21,593 nucleotides of DNA from the NCBI GenBank assembly GCA_001970955.1, contig MPUH01001187.1:1-21593 (forward strand). The letters run 5' to 3'. The notes beneath the pieces are model-generated. The model ran no database searches. It was not told the origin of the DNA and was given only the letters and a program-made list of their open reading frames with translations. This document shows, in pieces, positions 1 to 7,823 of the stretch. The DNA comes from Stentor coeruleus. Taxonomy: Eukaryota > Ciliophora > Heterotrichea > Heterotrichida > Stentoridae. Both the position numbers and the translations under genes were made by a program. Position 1 is the first letter of the stretch. Each line of letters begins with the position of its first letter.

Positions 1-18
1 ATATTTTTTTGATGATAA

Positions 19-213
19 TTTGCTTGGATATATCCTGAAAGAACAAATATAAATTTTACTCATAGTGTGAATAGCCAAAATATTACTATAAAGACTAATG
101 CTTGGAAAGCTCTTACTTGTAGTGAATTCAAAGCTTATCTTAGAAACTTGATAAGAGAAACATTGTATGTTGATAGATTTATAATTATCAACAAATTTTT
201 AAACATGAATTAG
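19..213 (+). pseudogene. Possible tail of a transposase-like ORF at the window edge
   Basis: A frame is open for about 64 codons after a TAA at 16-18 and stops at TAG 211-213. It reads like protein (NINFTHSVNS, then TNAWKALTCSEFKAYL, then LYVDRF). The order H-S..., T-N-x-W-K-x-L and Y-L-x(n)-R-F loosely resembles the C-terminal part of IS1595/ISXO2-type transposases, where HTxxIExxW is followed by a YL..F.WR.RF stretch. No start codon or upstream part is visible in the window. A clearer relic of the same family lies at 1390-1850, which makes the idea plausible, but the match is weak. It could be any truncated coding fragment. Confidence 0.22.
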
Positions 214-786
214 CTAACTTTCAGATACAATTAGACAAAGGGTGAATAATTCATTTCTAATATGCAATGAAATCTTAAAGAAAAACACTTAAAGAAAAAT
301 AGAATATTTTGAATTGCAATTGCAAAAAATAATAAATTTACAAGATATGAGAATATTTAATTGTTAGAGCTATGAGCTAGAATTATACGAAATTTATATA
401 AGATAAATACAGTTTTTAATGCTGATTATTTTTATTTTAGATAAAAATAACTCACAATAAAGCAAAAATCTTAAAAGATATCAAAATTTATAGAAATTTG
501 TAATCAAAAAAATAAACTTCAAAAGCTCTATTCAAGCCATATAAACACAGATTTTATAAAAATCAAAAATCTAAAAAATGATAGTATAAAACCCTTAAAT
601 ATCATTTACTTAATCTCTAACAAAACTCTAAATCATATAAATAAATCCCAAAACCTAACAAAAAAAACATCACATATTTCATAACAAATCCTAAACAAAC
701 AAGAAAAAACCTAAAAAATTAAAACTTTTCTATCAAATCCTTTAATAAAAATTTCCCCATATACAAAATCGTAGATAATTGTATAA
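214..786 (+). promoter_or_regulatory. 5' flank of the acidic-protein gene
   Basis: No gene is seen. The first part (214-540) is plain AT-rich sequence with scattered stops. From about 560 to 786 the plus strand becomes C-rich and almost free of G, the composition found upstream of most other genes here on their coding strand. It is therefore read as the promoter and 5' flank of the gene at 787. No discrete motif such as a strong TATA context could be singled out in such AT-rich DNA. Confidence 0.4.
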
Positions 787-1071
787 ATGGCAAACTTCGA
801 AGAGGAATGGGAAATAGAAATTGATGAAGGAGAGCAAATTGAGATAATAAAACTCGAAATCCCAATAGAAAAGGAAGAACTTATCTGTGGGGAGCAGTTC
901 ATCCGGTTAGTAAAAAACAAGAAAAAAATCCCTTTCAAAGAAATACAACCATTTGACCAAGAAGATCATGCAGTACGTAAAAGAGGACCATCAGTAGCTC
1001 ATAAAGTTGAAGAGCATAAACGCAAGGACTCAGAAAGTGAAGAATTTGTTGAAGAAGAAGATGATGATTAA
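787..1071 (+). CDS. Small acidic hypothetical protein (94 aa)
   Basis: This is a complete ORF from ATG to TAA without an intron. The product is very acidic at both ends: the N-terminus carries EEEWEIEIDEGE and the C-terminus ends in a run of Glu and Asp (FVEEEDDD). A basic middle (KNKKK near residues 43-47, then RKRG near 64-67) separates them. There is no signal peptide or membrane segment, and I do not recognise a family. Acidic tails of this kind are common in nuclear and chaperone-like proteins, but that is only a general parallel. The upstream flank is C-rich and the downstream flank is G-rich on the coding strand, the pattern seen around recognised genes in this window, which supports a genuine transcribed gene. 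The function is unknown. Confidence 0.68.
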   Translation: MANFEEEWEIEIDEGEQIEIIKLEIPIEKEELICGEQFIRLVKNKKKIPFKEIQPFDQEDHAVRKRGPSVAHKVEEHKRKDSESEEFVEEEDDD

Positions 1072-1389
1072 AAAATAACCTATAAACCAAAAAATTCTTG
1101 AAATCTAAATCAATTACTTTATAGTAAATTATTTTACTCTTAGAATCTTTTTTTTTTAGTATTGTGCTCTTGAGTGTTTTTAAGTTTTTTTTCTAAATTT
1201 TGCTTTTATAAATTTATTTAATTATTTTTGAGTGATTAATAAGTGGTAATACAAGAATTTTTTTTGTTTTTATTGTTGTGTGATAAACTAAAAGTACCAA
1301 AATTAGCTGGAAAATTGTGTGTAAGGAATTTTTTATAACAATTCAATGAATTACTCTTTATTCAATCGGCTTTCTACCTTTAAAAAGAT
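1072..1389 (+). other. 3' flank of the acidic-protein gene, no gene
   Basis: This is T- and G-rich, C-poor sequence, typical of the downstream side of plus-strand genes in this window. It contains several T runs (for example near 1148-1158 and 1258-1270). No ORF with coding character was found. Its right end runs into the transposase relic. Confidence 0.4.
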
Positions 1390-1850
1390 AATAATTTAGT
1401 CGATGGGTATATTTGGAAATTCTGTGTGTTCAGGTTTACAAAAAGCATTCGTAATCGATCAATTTTTGAAATTCTTGATTGAAATTAAGTGAGGTTAAAC
1501 TTTTAATTTAATTTAGTCTTTAGAAATATTTTAAAGATTGTTGGAAGAAATTACAGTTATCGTTAAATAGGAAAAGAGGAATTTTAGAAAATTTGATAAA
1601 AAGTGGATACTTCCTTGAGACATATCATCAGCGATGGTTGGGTATCATATGCTAAACATAGAAAATTTTAATATCAGTATTTATATATAACATAATATCA
1701 TCATGCATAAGAAAATTTTGTAGATGAGCATTATGAAGAAATACACAAAAAATTGAAAATTTATGGTCTATATCCAAAGCTAAATTAAAAATCAGTATGA
1801 AAACTAAGAGACTATTTTCTGATTATATGAGGAGCTCGTGTGGAAAGTAA
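1390..1850 (+). pseudogene. Decayed IS1595/ISXO2-type DDE transposase
   Basis: The hallmarks of the ISXO2-like transposase family (DDE_Tnp_IS1595) appear in order on the plus strand but in different frames. The N-terminal region is at 1399-1479 (VDGYIWKFCVF, then KSIRNRSIFEIL), matching the usual DG.xW.C....K.xSxRxxSxFE pattern. The second catalytic block is at 1633-1653 (SDGWVSY). It continues as YQY...YHHA and ENFVDEHYEEIH, ending near 1746. After a frameshift, 1744-1848 reads TQKIENLWSISKAKLKI, equivalent to the conserved HTxxIExLW block. The middle, where the first catalytic Asp should lie, is not recognisable. There are at least three in-frame TAA codons in the SDGW-ENFVDE part and TGA/TAA after the N-terminal block. 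It is clearly non-functional. No terminal inverted repeats were identified. Confidence 0.8.
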
Positions 1851-1946
1851 AATTTACTAAAGATAATAGGTTTACAATTTTAATTATAATTCATCCATTT
1901 CTCTAAAATCATTTTCTAAAACCAAAACATAAAAAAAATTTATAAA

Positions 1947-2204
1947 TGGGAAACTCCTACACGGCCATTCAAGACTGTGAAATCTGAAATTTAGTCCATG
2001 ACCTGAATTTTTATTTAAATCAACCAACAATTCTGAAGGAATCACTAAAGAAATCGAAGAAATCCCCAAACTAGAATTTATATAATTTTATATAAAAATA
2101 TATAGTTTTTTGTTAATGGATTTGGGGACTTCAAGATTGAAAAAGAAGTTTTGAATGAAGAAAACCTTAGACTTAAACAGAAAATTACAGATTTTTTTCT
2201 TTAA
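1947..2204 (+). pseudogene. Broken coding-like pieces, possible gene remnant
   Basis: Three consecutive plus-strand stretches look like protein-coding sequence but are separated by stops and frame changes. 1947-1991 reads WETPTRPFKTVKSEI. 2005-2082 reads FKSTNNSEGITKEIEEIPK in a second frame. 2106-2201 reads GDFKIEKEVLNEENLRLKQ, a short coiled-coil-like piece, in the first frame. No 15-nt GTA...TAG intron joins them. The minus strand is also open over part of the region (1884-2069 and 2088-2348), so the coding strand is not certain. The best reading is a decayed gene or transposon cargo lying behind the transposase relic; I do not recognise the family. Confidence 0.35.
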
Positions 2205-2247
2205 GGCAAAAGGCAAGTCCTGAATTAAATAATCAATAATAAGAAGA

Positions 2248-3060
2248 TTATTTAGAAACTTCATAGTTAAAAAATGAGATATTTCTACGACCTGCAAGCT
2301 CTGATATATATTCGAATTCTCTTTCTTTTTTAAGTCTAGACTCTTCATATTTATCTGCAGCTTTTTTAACTTGGAAGTTTTCGAGGAAGTTTTGACGTTG
2401 CTCTTCTTTTTGAAGTTTTTCTTGGATTTGAAAAGAAGCGAGTTGCTGATGTTTTTGTATGGATTTTGAATGTTTTCTAGAGAGGAAATCTTGAATTATG
2501 GCAGGAGAGTCTTCAAGAAGTTTTTTTTTGGCTTCAAAAAATTCTTTATTTTGAGCAATTTTCTCCATAACTTCTTTGGATTTTATTTCTTTAGTTTTGT
2601 CTCTTAGCATTTTGTTAAACTCAAGTCGTTGAGAAGTTAAATAAAGTTCATGGTCATAAGCTTCTTTAATTTTATTTTGCTTGACTAATTTTTTAGCACT
2701 TGACCATTCTTTATTTAAGTTTCTTTTATCTTCACTAATTCTTTTTTGTCTCATTGCATTGTATAAGATGATTTCGTTTTTACAAGCAGTAATATCGATT
2801 TTTAGACTTGGTATTGCGTCTAAATCAAAGCGAGATTTAGATGGCGTATTTTTAAAGTTTGTTGATGTAGCTTGGCAGGATCTGGTTTTTCTATGAGGAT
2901 TTTTTTGACTGCTGTTATAAGTACTGTCCCTTTTAGAGTTTAGTATTGGGCTGAACTGCTTTGTGGGGGTACTTTCTTTATTTTTAGCTGAAGTCGTTAG
3001 GATGTTTGATTGCTTGATTGGAGTAAACTTTTGTAAATCGGAACTTGATACAATTTTCAT
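2248..3060 (-). CDS. Lys/Glu-rich coiled-coil protein (270 aa), function unknown
   Basis: This is a complete intronless ORF ending in TAA. Residues 1-80 are a Ser/Thr/Lys-rich, probably disordered N-terminus. From about residue 100 to 255 the sequence is highly charged and helical (for example RISEDKRNLNKEWSS, then EKLQKEEQRQNFLENF), as expected for a coiled coil. There is no signal peptide or membrane segment. Proteins of this build are frequent among ciliate cytoskeletal, basal-body and axonemal components, but no diagnostic motif ties it to a named family. It is tandem with, and downstream of, the PP2A scaffold gene on the same strand, separated by 365 bp. The flank at 3061-3170 has the composition of a 5' flank for a minus-strand gene, which supports the chosen start. 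Confidence 0.8.
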   Translation of the reverse strand: MKIVSSSDLQKFTPIKQSNILTTSAKNKESTPTKQFSPILNSKRDSTYNSSQKNPHRKTRSCQATSTNFKNTPSKSRFDLDAIPSLKIDITACKNEIILYNAMRQKRISEDKRNLNKEWSSAKKLVKQNKIKEAYDHELYLTSQRLEFNKMLRDKTKEIKSKEVMEKIAQNKEFFEAKKKLLEDSPAIIQDFLSRKHSKSIQKHQQLASFQIQEKLQKEEQRQNFLENFQVKKAADKYEESRLKKEREFEYISELAGRRNISFFNYEVSK

Positions 3061-3425
3061 TATTATATAAGCTGGAAAATTTTATTTATGTATTTCGATT
3101 GATTTTGTGTAGATGAATAATATAGTTTATGCTTTAGTTGGATTAATTTTAACTCATAAACTTTAAAAAAATTCTCTTATTCATACCTTAATCTTATTAT
3201 CACATAAAATCCTTCAACTAAAATATTCAATAAAAAATCCATAAATTTCTTTAATCACTTCTCACATAAACCTGTATTGACAACTCCTTCAAGGATATCT
3301 CCTTACTATAAAAATCTTATCATAATCAATAAAACTCAAATCCTTCACCAAAACCTTCATAATCACCTCGCATCCTCCACTTCATTATCTATTCACTATT
3401 ATCCGATATCCTTATCATTATCTAA
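3061..3425. other. Intergenic region between two tandem minus-strand genes
   Basis: There is no gene here. The plus-strand composition changes halfway: 3061 to about 3165 has more G than C (5' flank of the coiled-coil gene) and about 3170-3425 is C-rich and G-poor (3' flank of the PP2A scaffold gene). A plus-strand open frame over 3277-3609 is the antisense of the PP2A 3' end and is not taken as a gene. Confidence 0.5.
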
Positions 3426-5162
3426 TTACCTAAGCGCAGCTAATGCAAAGTACCTTACATCCTTATCTGTATCCTTGCACAATTCCTGCAATACACTAAT
3501 TAAATCTTACTTCTTCAACGTCGAAATATCATTTTTCGCCCCAATCTCCTTCATAACCTTACAAAGAACCAGCCTAACATTTGCCACATTATCCTTAGCA
3601 GCAAAATAAACCATTGTCGAAAGCTGATCAACTGTAAGATTCAATTTAGCCAAAGCATGAAGTACAGTTATTCTTATAACCGAATTCTTTTGATGATAAA
3701 TATCCTGAAGTTTTGGATACAACTCAGCATTAACCCAATCATCTCCAAGTATTCTTACAAGTTCTCCTAGTTTAATAATCCCAGTTAACCTAACTTCACT
3801 AACTGTATCAGTAAGGAAATTAAAGAAAATATCTTGAAGAGATCTAGTAAAAATTTCATCACCTAAGAATTTTGTTATATCAACACATGCTATTATAACT
3901 GATTCTCTAATCCTCCATTGTGGTACATCTTTAGATAAAGTACTTAAAATACCACAAAGATTTGGGGATATAATCTCAGCTCCAATAACCTCAGCTAACT
4001 TGTGTAATCCTTTAATCATAGAAAGTTTTACTTCATAATTTTCATCATTAATCAGTGACATAACCATTGGAGTCAATCTACTACTTGCCGTATCTTTACC
4101 AACATAACTAGCCATTTCTGATATAGCCTCTGCACAATTGTTCTTAACTTTAGGTGGTAATGATGCATCTTGGACTATAGCATCAATAGCAGGTATTAAT
4201 AAACTTTGTATCCTTTCTTTAGTAAAAACTGAATAACTAGTCTGTACTGATTTCAAAGCTGCACATTTAACATCAGCTTCATTATCTTTAAGCAATTGAA
4301 CAATAATTTGCACTAATGAACTCTCATTAATATCTTTCCCTAAAGCTTCAGCTAATGCATGATACTTGATAGCAAAATGGTATCTAACTTTCCAAGACTT
4401 ATCATCTCCAAGTATTAAAACAATAGGTAAAACATGGAGTTTATTTTCATCTTTAGTCAAAAGTTTTGCTGCATCAATCAAACTATCCAAACATAAAATT
4501 CGTACTTGTTCCTGCTCATCTTGAGCAAGTTGTTTAAAGTCAGTTATAACATCGCTTAAAACAAAGTTTTTTTCTATAACTTTAGCAAAACGTCCAACTT
4601 CGATAACTGCAGCTCTTCTGACCATAGGTGTATCTTCATGGCTTAGTTCAAAAAACTTGCTTCTAAGTTTTTCTTTTAATGCTCCAGCTCTTGGATAAGC
4701 GGCTGTAAATAGCGAACATGCTGAAATCCTTGCTGAGAAATTTTCGGCATTTGCAAGTTTAAGGACAATTGGGATTAGCAAATTAGAAACATCAGCATCT
4801 GATAATGAAGATGATATTGAATTCAAAGTTTTCACAGCTTGTTCGCGAACTACTGTTTCGTCTAAGGCTGCTAAGGTTTCTAAAGATGAAAGAAGGGAAG
4901 CTGGATTGTTTTGGAAGAAGGGGAAGATTGAACCTAAAGCCTCGGCTAAGGCAAATAAAACTTCTTCTTCTTCATGAAGAAGACCTACGTTGATAATACT
5001 TGATAGGAATGGAAGAAGCTGAGTACGGACGGCATCAGGACCCATTACGGTAGCGATTGTCCGTAGCCTGTGTATGCAGTTCACTTTGATATAGGTTTCA
5101 TCTGATGACATTTCTTCTTTAAAAAGATCTAAGGCGCTTGGCTCTATTTAGTTTTTACCCAT
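3426..5162 (-). CDS. PPP2R1A: PP2A 65-kDa scaffold subunit A, HEAT-repeat protein (568 aa, two introns)
   Basis: This is the scaffold of protein phosphatase 2A, holding the catalytic and regulatory B subunits in the cytoplasm and nucleus. The product is built from HEAT repeats throughout. Family-typical stretches include LLPFLSSII, EEEVLFALAEALG, ETVVREQAV, HEDTPMVRRAA, DDKSWKVRYHFA, PQWRIRESVI and VANVRLVLCKV. Two 15-nt introns had to be removed. The first (5144-5158) follows a 4-nt coding exon, ATGG at 5159-5162, and gives the N-terminus MEPSALDLFKEEMSSDE. The second (3496-3510) replaces an apparent stop and adds the conserved end DTDKDVRYFALAALR. Coding segments are 5159-5162, 3511-5143 and 3426-3495. 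The 568 aa compare well with about 589 in animals. It is divergent from the Alba gene. The identification is very secure. Confidence 0.96.
3496..3510 (-). other. 15-nt intron 2 of the PP2A scaffold gene
   Basis: The minus-strand sequence is GTAAGATTTAATTAG, inserted in phase 2 (AA|T = Asn). Without removal the frame ends at once in TAA. With removal the protein continues for 23 residues matching the last HEAT repeat of PP2A scaffold proteins. Confidence 0.93.
5144..5158 (-). other. 15-nt intron 1 of the PP2A scaffold gene
   Basis: The minus-strand sequence is GTAAAAACTAAATAG, in phase 1 immediately after ATGG. Retention gives an in-frame TAA. Removal yields MEPSALDLFKEE joined to the rest, which supplies the missing first helix of the HEAT array. 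Confidence 0.9.
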
Positions 5163-5786
5163 TACTATTTTTATTAAGCTTTAAGGTTTGGATTAGAAGG
5201 ATGGGTGTTGATGAGAATTTTATGTGATCAATAAATACAGAAATGTGGAAAAAAATATTGGGAAGAATTATTGGTGGAATGGATTAGAAAGGATTTTTTT
5301 GGGTTGAATTGAAGGGTTTTATTTGTGAAGGTTGGAATTTTAATGCTTAGATGAAGTGGGTGCTTTGAATGATGAGGGTTTAATGGGTGGGAAATGGGTT
5401 TTATGGTGATGATTTGTGTATGTGCAAGTAAAGATTGTGATTTGTGCTAGGAAATATGTCTTTAAAAAATGTTGTGGGTTGGTTGATGTATTAATTTTCC
5501 TTGATTTGATAAGTAAGCAACAATGTTCAGGTGTATATGTTTTAAAATAAAACTCATAATATTGCCGTATATTCAATTTCATATAAAAAAACCCCTCAGT
5601 TTACTCATCCTAAATATAAACATCCTTTATAAAATCTATATATAAAATTAAAGCCACAGATTTTTCAAATACAAAAATCTTATAAATCTAAACTTTAGAT
5701 TCTTAAACAACTAATCCAAACTTTTAAATTACTAAGTTTATTCTCTTATAAAAAAATCCTTTCTTTGATATTCCAATAATACAAGT
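5163..5786. promoter_or_regulatory. Divergent promoter region between PP2A scaffold and Alba genes
   Basis: This 624-bp region serves genes leaving in both directions. By hand count 5161-5460 holds 88 G and only 9 C on the plus strand, while 5581-5760 holds 5 G and 32 C. Each half is thus C-rich and G-poor on the coding strand of its own gene, with the switch near 5570. A minus-strand open frame at 5340-5582 follows from this skew and is not considered a gene. No discrete promoter element could be isolated. Confidence 0.6.
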
Positions 5787-6098
5787 ATGGCCATTGAGAT
5801 CAGAGCTGGGGCAAAAAAACCTTATCCAATGTTTGTGAATGAAGCAAAACAAGGGCTTAAAGACAAAGGAAATGTTGAACTTCATGGCCTTGGTGAGTCA
5901 ATCACGAATGTTGTCAGAGCAGGTGATATGCTTACTTCTCAGGGATATGCTGAATTAGTCTCTTTTCATACATTGACTTTGAATGAAAATCGTGATGGCC
6001 AAACAAGAAGCAAAGCAAAAGTGATCATATCTTTGAAAAAAGCAAGCACTTTTGACAAGGCATTCCAAGACTTTGAAAGCAAAAGGTTTGGTAAGTAA
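5787..6098 (+). CDS. Alba-domain nucleic-acid-binding protein (103 aa)
   Basis: Single-exon gene whose whole length is one Alba domain. The N-terminal strand is followed by KKPYPMFVNEAKQGL, then VELHGLGESITNVVRAGDML (the conserved alpha-helix with G-x-[AE]-I...V..A), then the strand SFHTLTLNENRDGQ and a final RSKAKVIISL strand. Eukaryotic Alba proteins of this form bind RNA or DNA. They act in translation and mRNA stability in protists and plants, and the family also includes the Rpp20/Rpp25 subunits of RNase P/MRP. The short length without RGG repeats fits the small Alba class; which of these roles applies cannot be told from sequence. The 5' flank is C-rich as expected. No intron is evident, although the end of the gene contains a GTAAGTAA string close to the stop. 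Confidence 0.9.
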   Translation: MAIEIRAGAKKPYPMFVNEAKQGLKDKGNVELHGLGESITNVVRAGDMLTSQGYAELVSFHTLTLNENRDGQTRSKAKVIISLKKASTFDKAFQDFESKRFGK

Positions 6099-7319
6099 TA
6101 ACAAATAGTTTATTATGATTAAGAATTTGGGTTTTGGTATTACTTAGAAGTATAAGAATATGATTTAAGTGGATTTTATATAAAAAGATTGTCTTATTAG
6201 GTTTTATAAGATTTTTAGAGAAGTTTTGATATCAAGATAAAATTATTAATAAAATATAGGTAAATATTGTTAGAATCAGGATATATGGTATATGCGAATA
6301 ATTTTTGGAATTTATATAAACTATAGTTAAATGGGGATTTTTTTTCTAGTAAATCAAATTATAATCAATAATGAGGATAAAACTCATAAATAAATTAGAT
6401 AATTTTTTGAATTAATTGACTTCACACCCTTATTATACTAAAAACGAAAAAATATTAACTTCTAATCATTAGTATGTATAAACTAAACTACTGCACTTTC
6501 TGTTCTTTCTTAAATATTAAAACTTACCAATCTTATCAAATTCAACCTAGCTAAACATAGTATATTATTCAAATNAAAACTTACCAATCTTATCAAATTC
6601 AACCTAGCTAAACATAGTATATTATTCAAATTTAAATTGAAATCCTGCATAAAATTAATAGAAATACCTGTGTTGATATTTATAGCATTATGTGCCATAA
6701 GCCTCAAAACTGTAGATACGCATTCATCAATACACCAATGATCGGATATCAAATATTATTCATTAGTTTGGCGATAAAAAGTGCTAATCTAAATAGGTTA
6801 AATTATAATTATTGTCCTATATTTTATTATTAACTCTAGCATTAATATTTAGATAAATTATAATAACAATACGTCTTAAAAATCACATAACATAAAATTA
6901 CCTCTATCAAACAACATATATAAAAAGGAAAAAATTGATGATAAAATCAAATAAATCTTCAACTAGAATATTTAACAAGCAGAGAACCTGGAATACTAAA
7001 ATAATAAAGTAGAATATAAAGGTATTGAAATAGTAAAAATTGCACAGTAAAATTTAAGAACGAAACATTTCTCGGCAACTTTAGATATCATGACTAACAC
7101 CAAAGATTTTGCTAGAACTTGATAGATTTTTTTTATCCTCAATACTTAAATCTTGGGTATTAAAAAAGATAAATCAAAACCCGAGAATCTCACTTCTGAA
7201 TAAAAGAACAAGGATAGTTTTATTGTGGACTAGGTTTCTTTGGTCTCTGTATTGATTTTTTCGATATCAACTTCCATTTATCATCTGTTTGAATATTATG
7301 ATAATAAGTTTATAAGAAA
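6099..7319. other. 1.2-kb AT-rich intergenic region, no gene recognised
   Basis: The first roughly 200 bp after the Alba stop are G-rich and C-poor, the usual 3' flank pattern. The remainder is AT-rich with no convincing ORF. A minus-strand frame at 6510-6752 runs through the N at 6575 and an adjoining duplicated 56-mer, so its reading there cannot be trusted. No tRNA-like cloverleaf or transposase motif was found. Confidence 0.4.
6519..6631 (+). repeat. 56-bp direct duplication around a single N
   Basis: The segment 6519-6574 is repeated exactly at 6576-6631, with only an N at 6575 between the copies. The most likely explanation is two contigs whose overlapping ends were joined without merging; a true tandem duplication is possible. 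Confidence 0.9.
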
Positions 7320-7793
7320 ATGAGTTTTAAAAAACCTCATAGTATGACCCCAGACTGCAAAAAAGTGCCTAGTTTGCCTTATAAAAGTATAACCCTAAGC
7401 CCTTTTTCGCTACTTAGAAAAAAACTTTTAAGACATTATATCCCTAATAAAAACTCAATTATAGCTTCAATACCTACTTCCCCTAGAATGCTTAGTAACA
7501 CAAAACAAAAGATTTGTATAAATTCAATATTAGAAATCACACAAAGGACTAAAGTGTTTAAAAAATCATTACAAAACTCTCCTTACAAAATAAGCTCAAA
7601 GCTCAACATAAGCAAAGAAAACTACAACATTTCATTAGCAAGTTCTGTTGATATAAAATCAAATCATGAAACTTATTATAAGCCCAACCACAAATTAAAC
7701 CCTTTGACTAGTGATTTTAGTAAAAAAATACGTGAAAAGTACCCTTTGTTAATAAAAGGTTCTCAAATAATAACAAATAATTTTGATATTTAA
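7320..7793 (+). CDS. Basic hypothetical protein (157 aa)
   Basis: Complete ORF from ATG to TAA. The product is rich in Lys, Ser, Asn and Ile (for example KKPHSMTPDCKKVPSLPYK near the start), with short proline-directed Ser/Thr sites such as LSPF and TSPRM that could be kinase targets. There is no membrane segment, signal peptide or recognisable domain, and a largely disordered protein is likely. It converges on GPAA1, with the two stop codons only 30 bp apart. Its 5' flank does not show the strong C-rich skew seen at several other genes, which lowers confidence somewhat. The reading is still much more protein-like than surrounding intergenic sequence. The function is unknown. Confidence 0.55.
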   Translation: MSFKKPHSMTPDCKKVPSLPYKSITLSPFSLLRKKLLRHYIPNKNSIIASIPTSPRMLSNTKQKICINSILEITQRTKVFKKSLQNSPYKISSKLNISKENYNISLASSVDIKSNHETYYKPNHKLNPLTSDFSKKIREKYPLLIKGSQIITNNFDI

Positions 7794-7823
7794 TATAAGA
7801 AAAATATTTATAGTCTAAAAAAT

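Noticed and set aside
2088..2348. 86-codon minus-strand ORF overlapping the end of the coiled-coil gene
   Set aside because: It overlaps the real 3' end of the coiled-coil CDS in another frame and is low-complexity (Phe, Leu, Ile, Lys).
5340..5582. 80-codon minus-strand ORF in the PP2A/Alba divergent region
   Set aside because: It is explained by the strong G-over-C skew of the plus strand; low-complexity translation with no domain.
6091..6108. Possible intron at the end of the Alba gene (GTAAGTAATAACAAATAG)
   Set aside because: It is 18 nt, unlike the uniform 15 nt of the others, and the Alba domain is already complete.
6510..6752. 80-codon minus-strand ORF with an internal repeat
   Set aside because: It runs through the N at 6575 and the repeat is the assembly duplication itself. 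The remaining 60 codons match no family I recognise.
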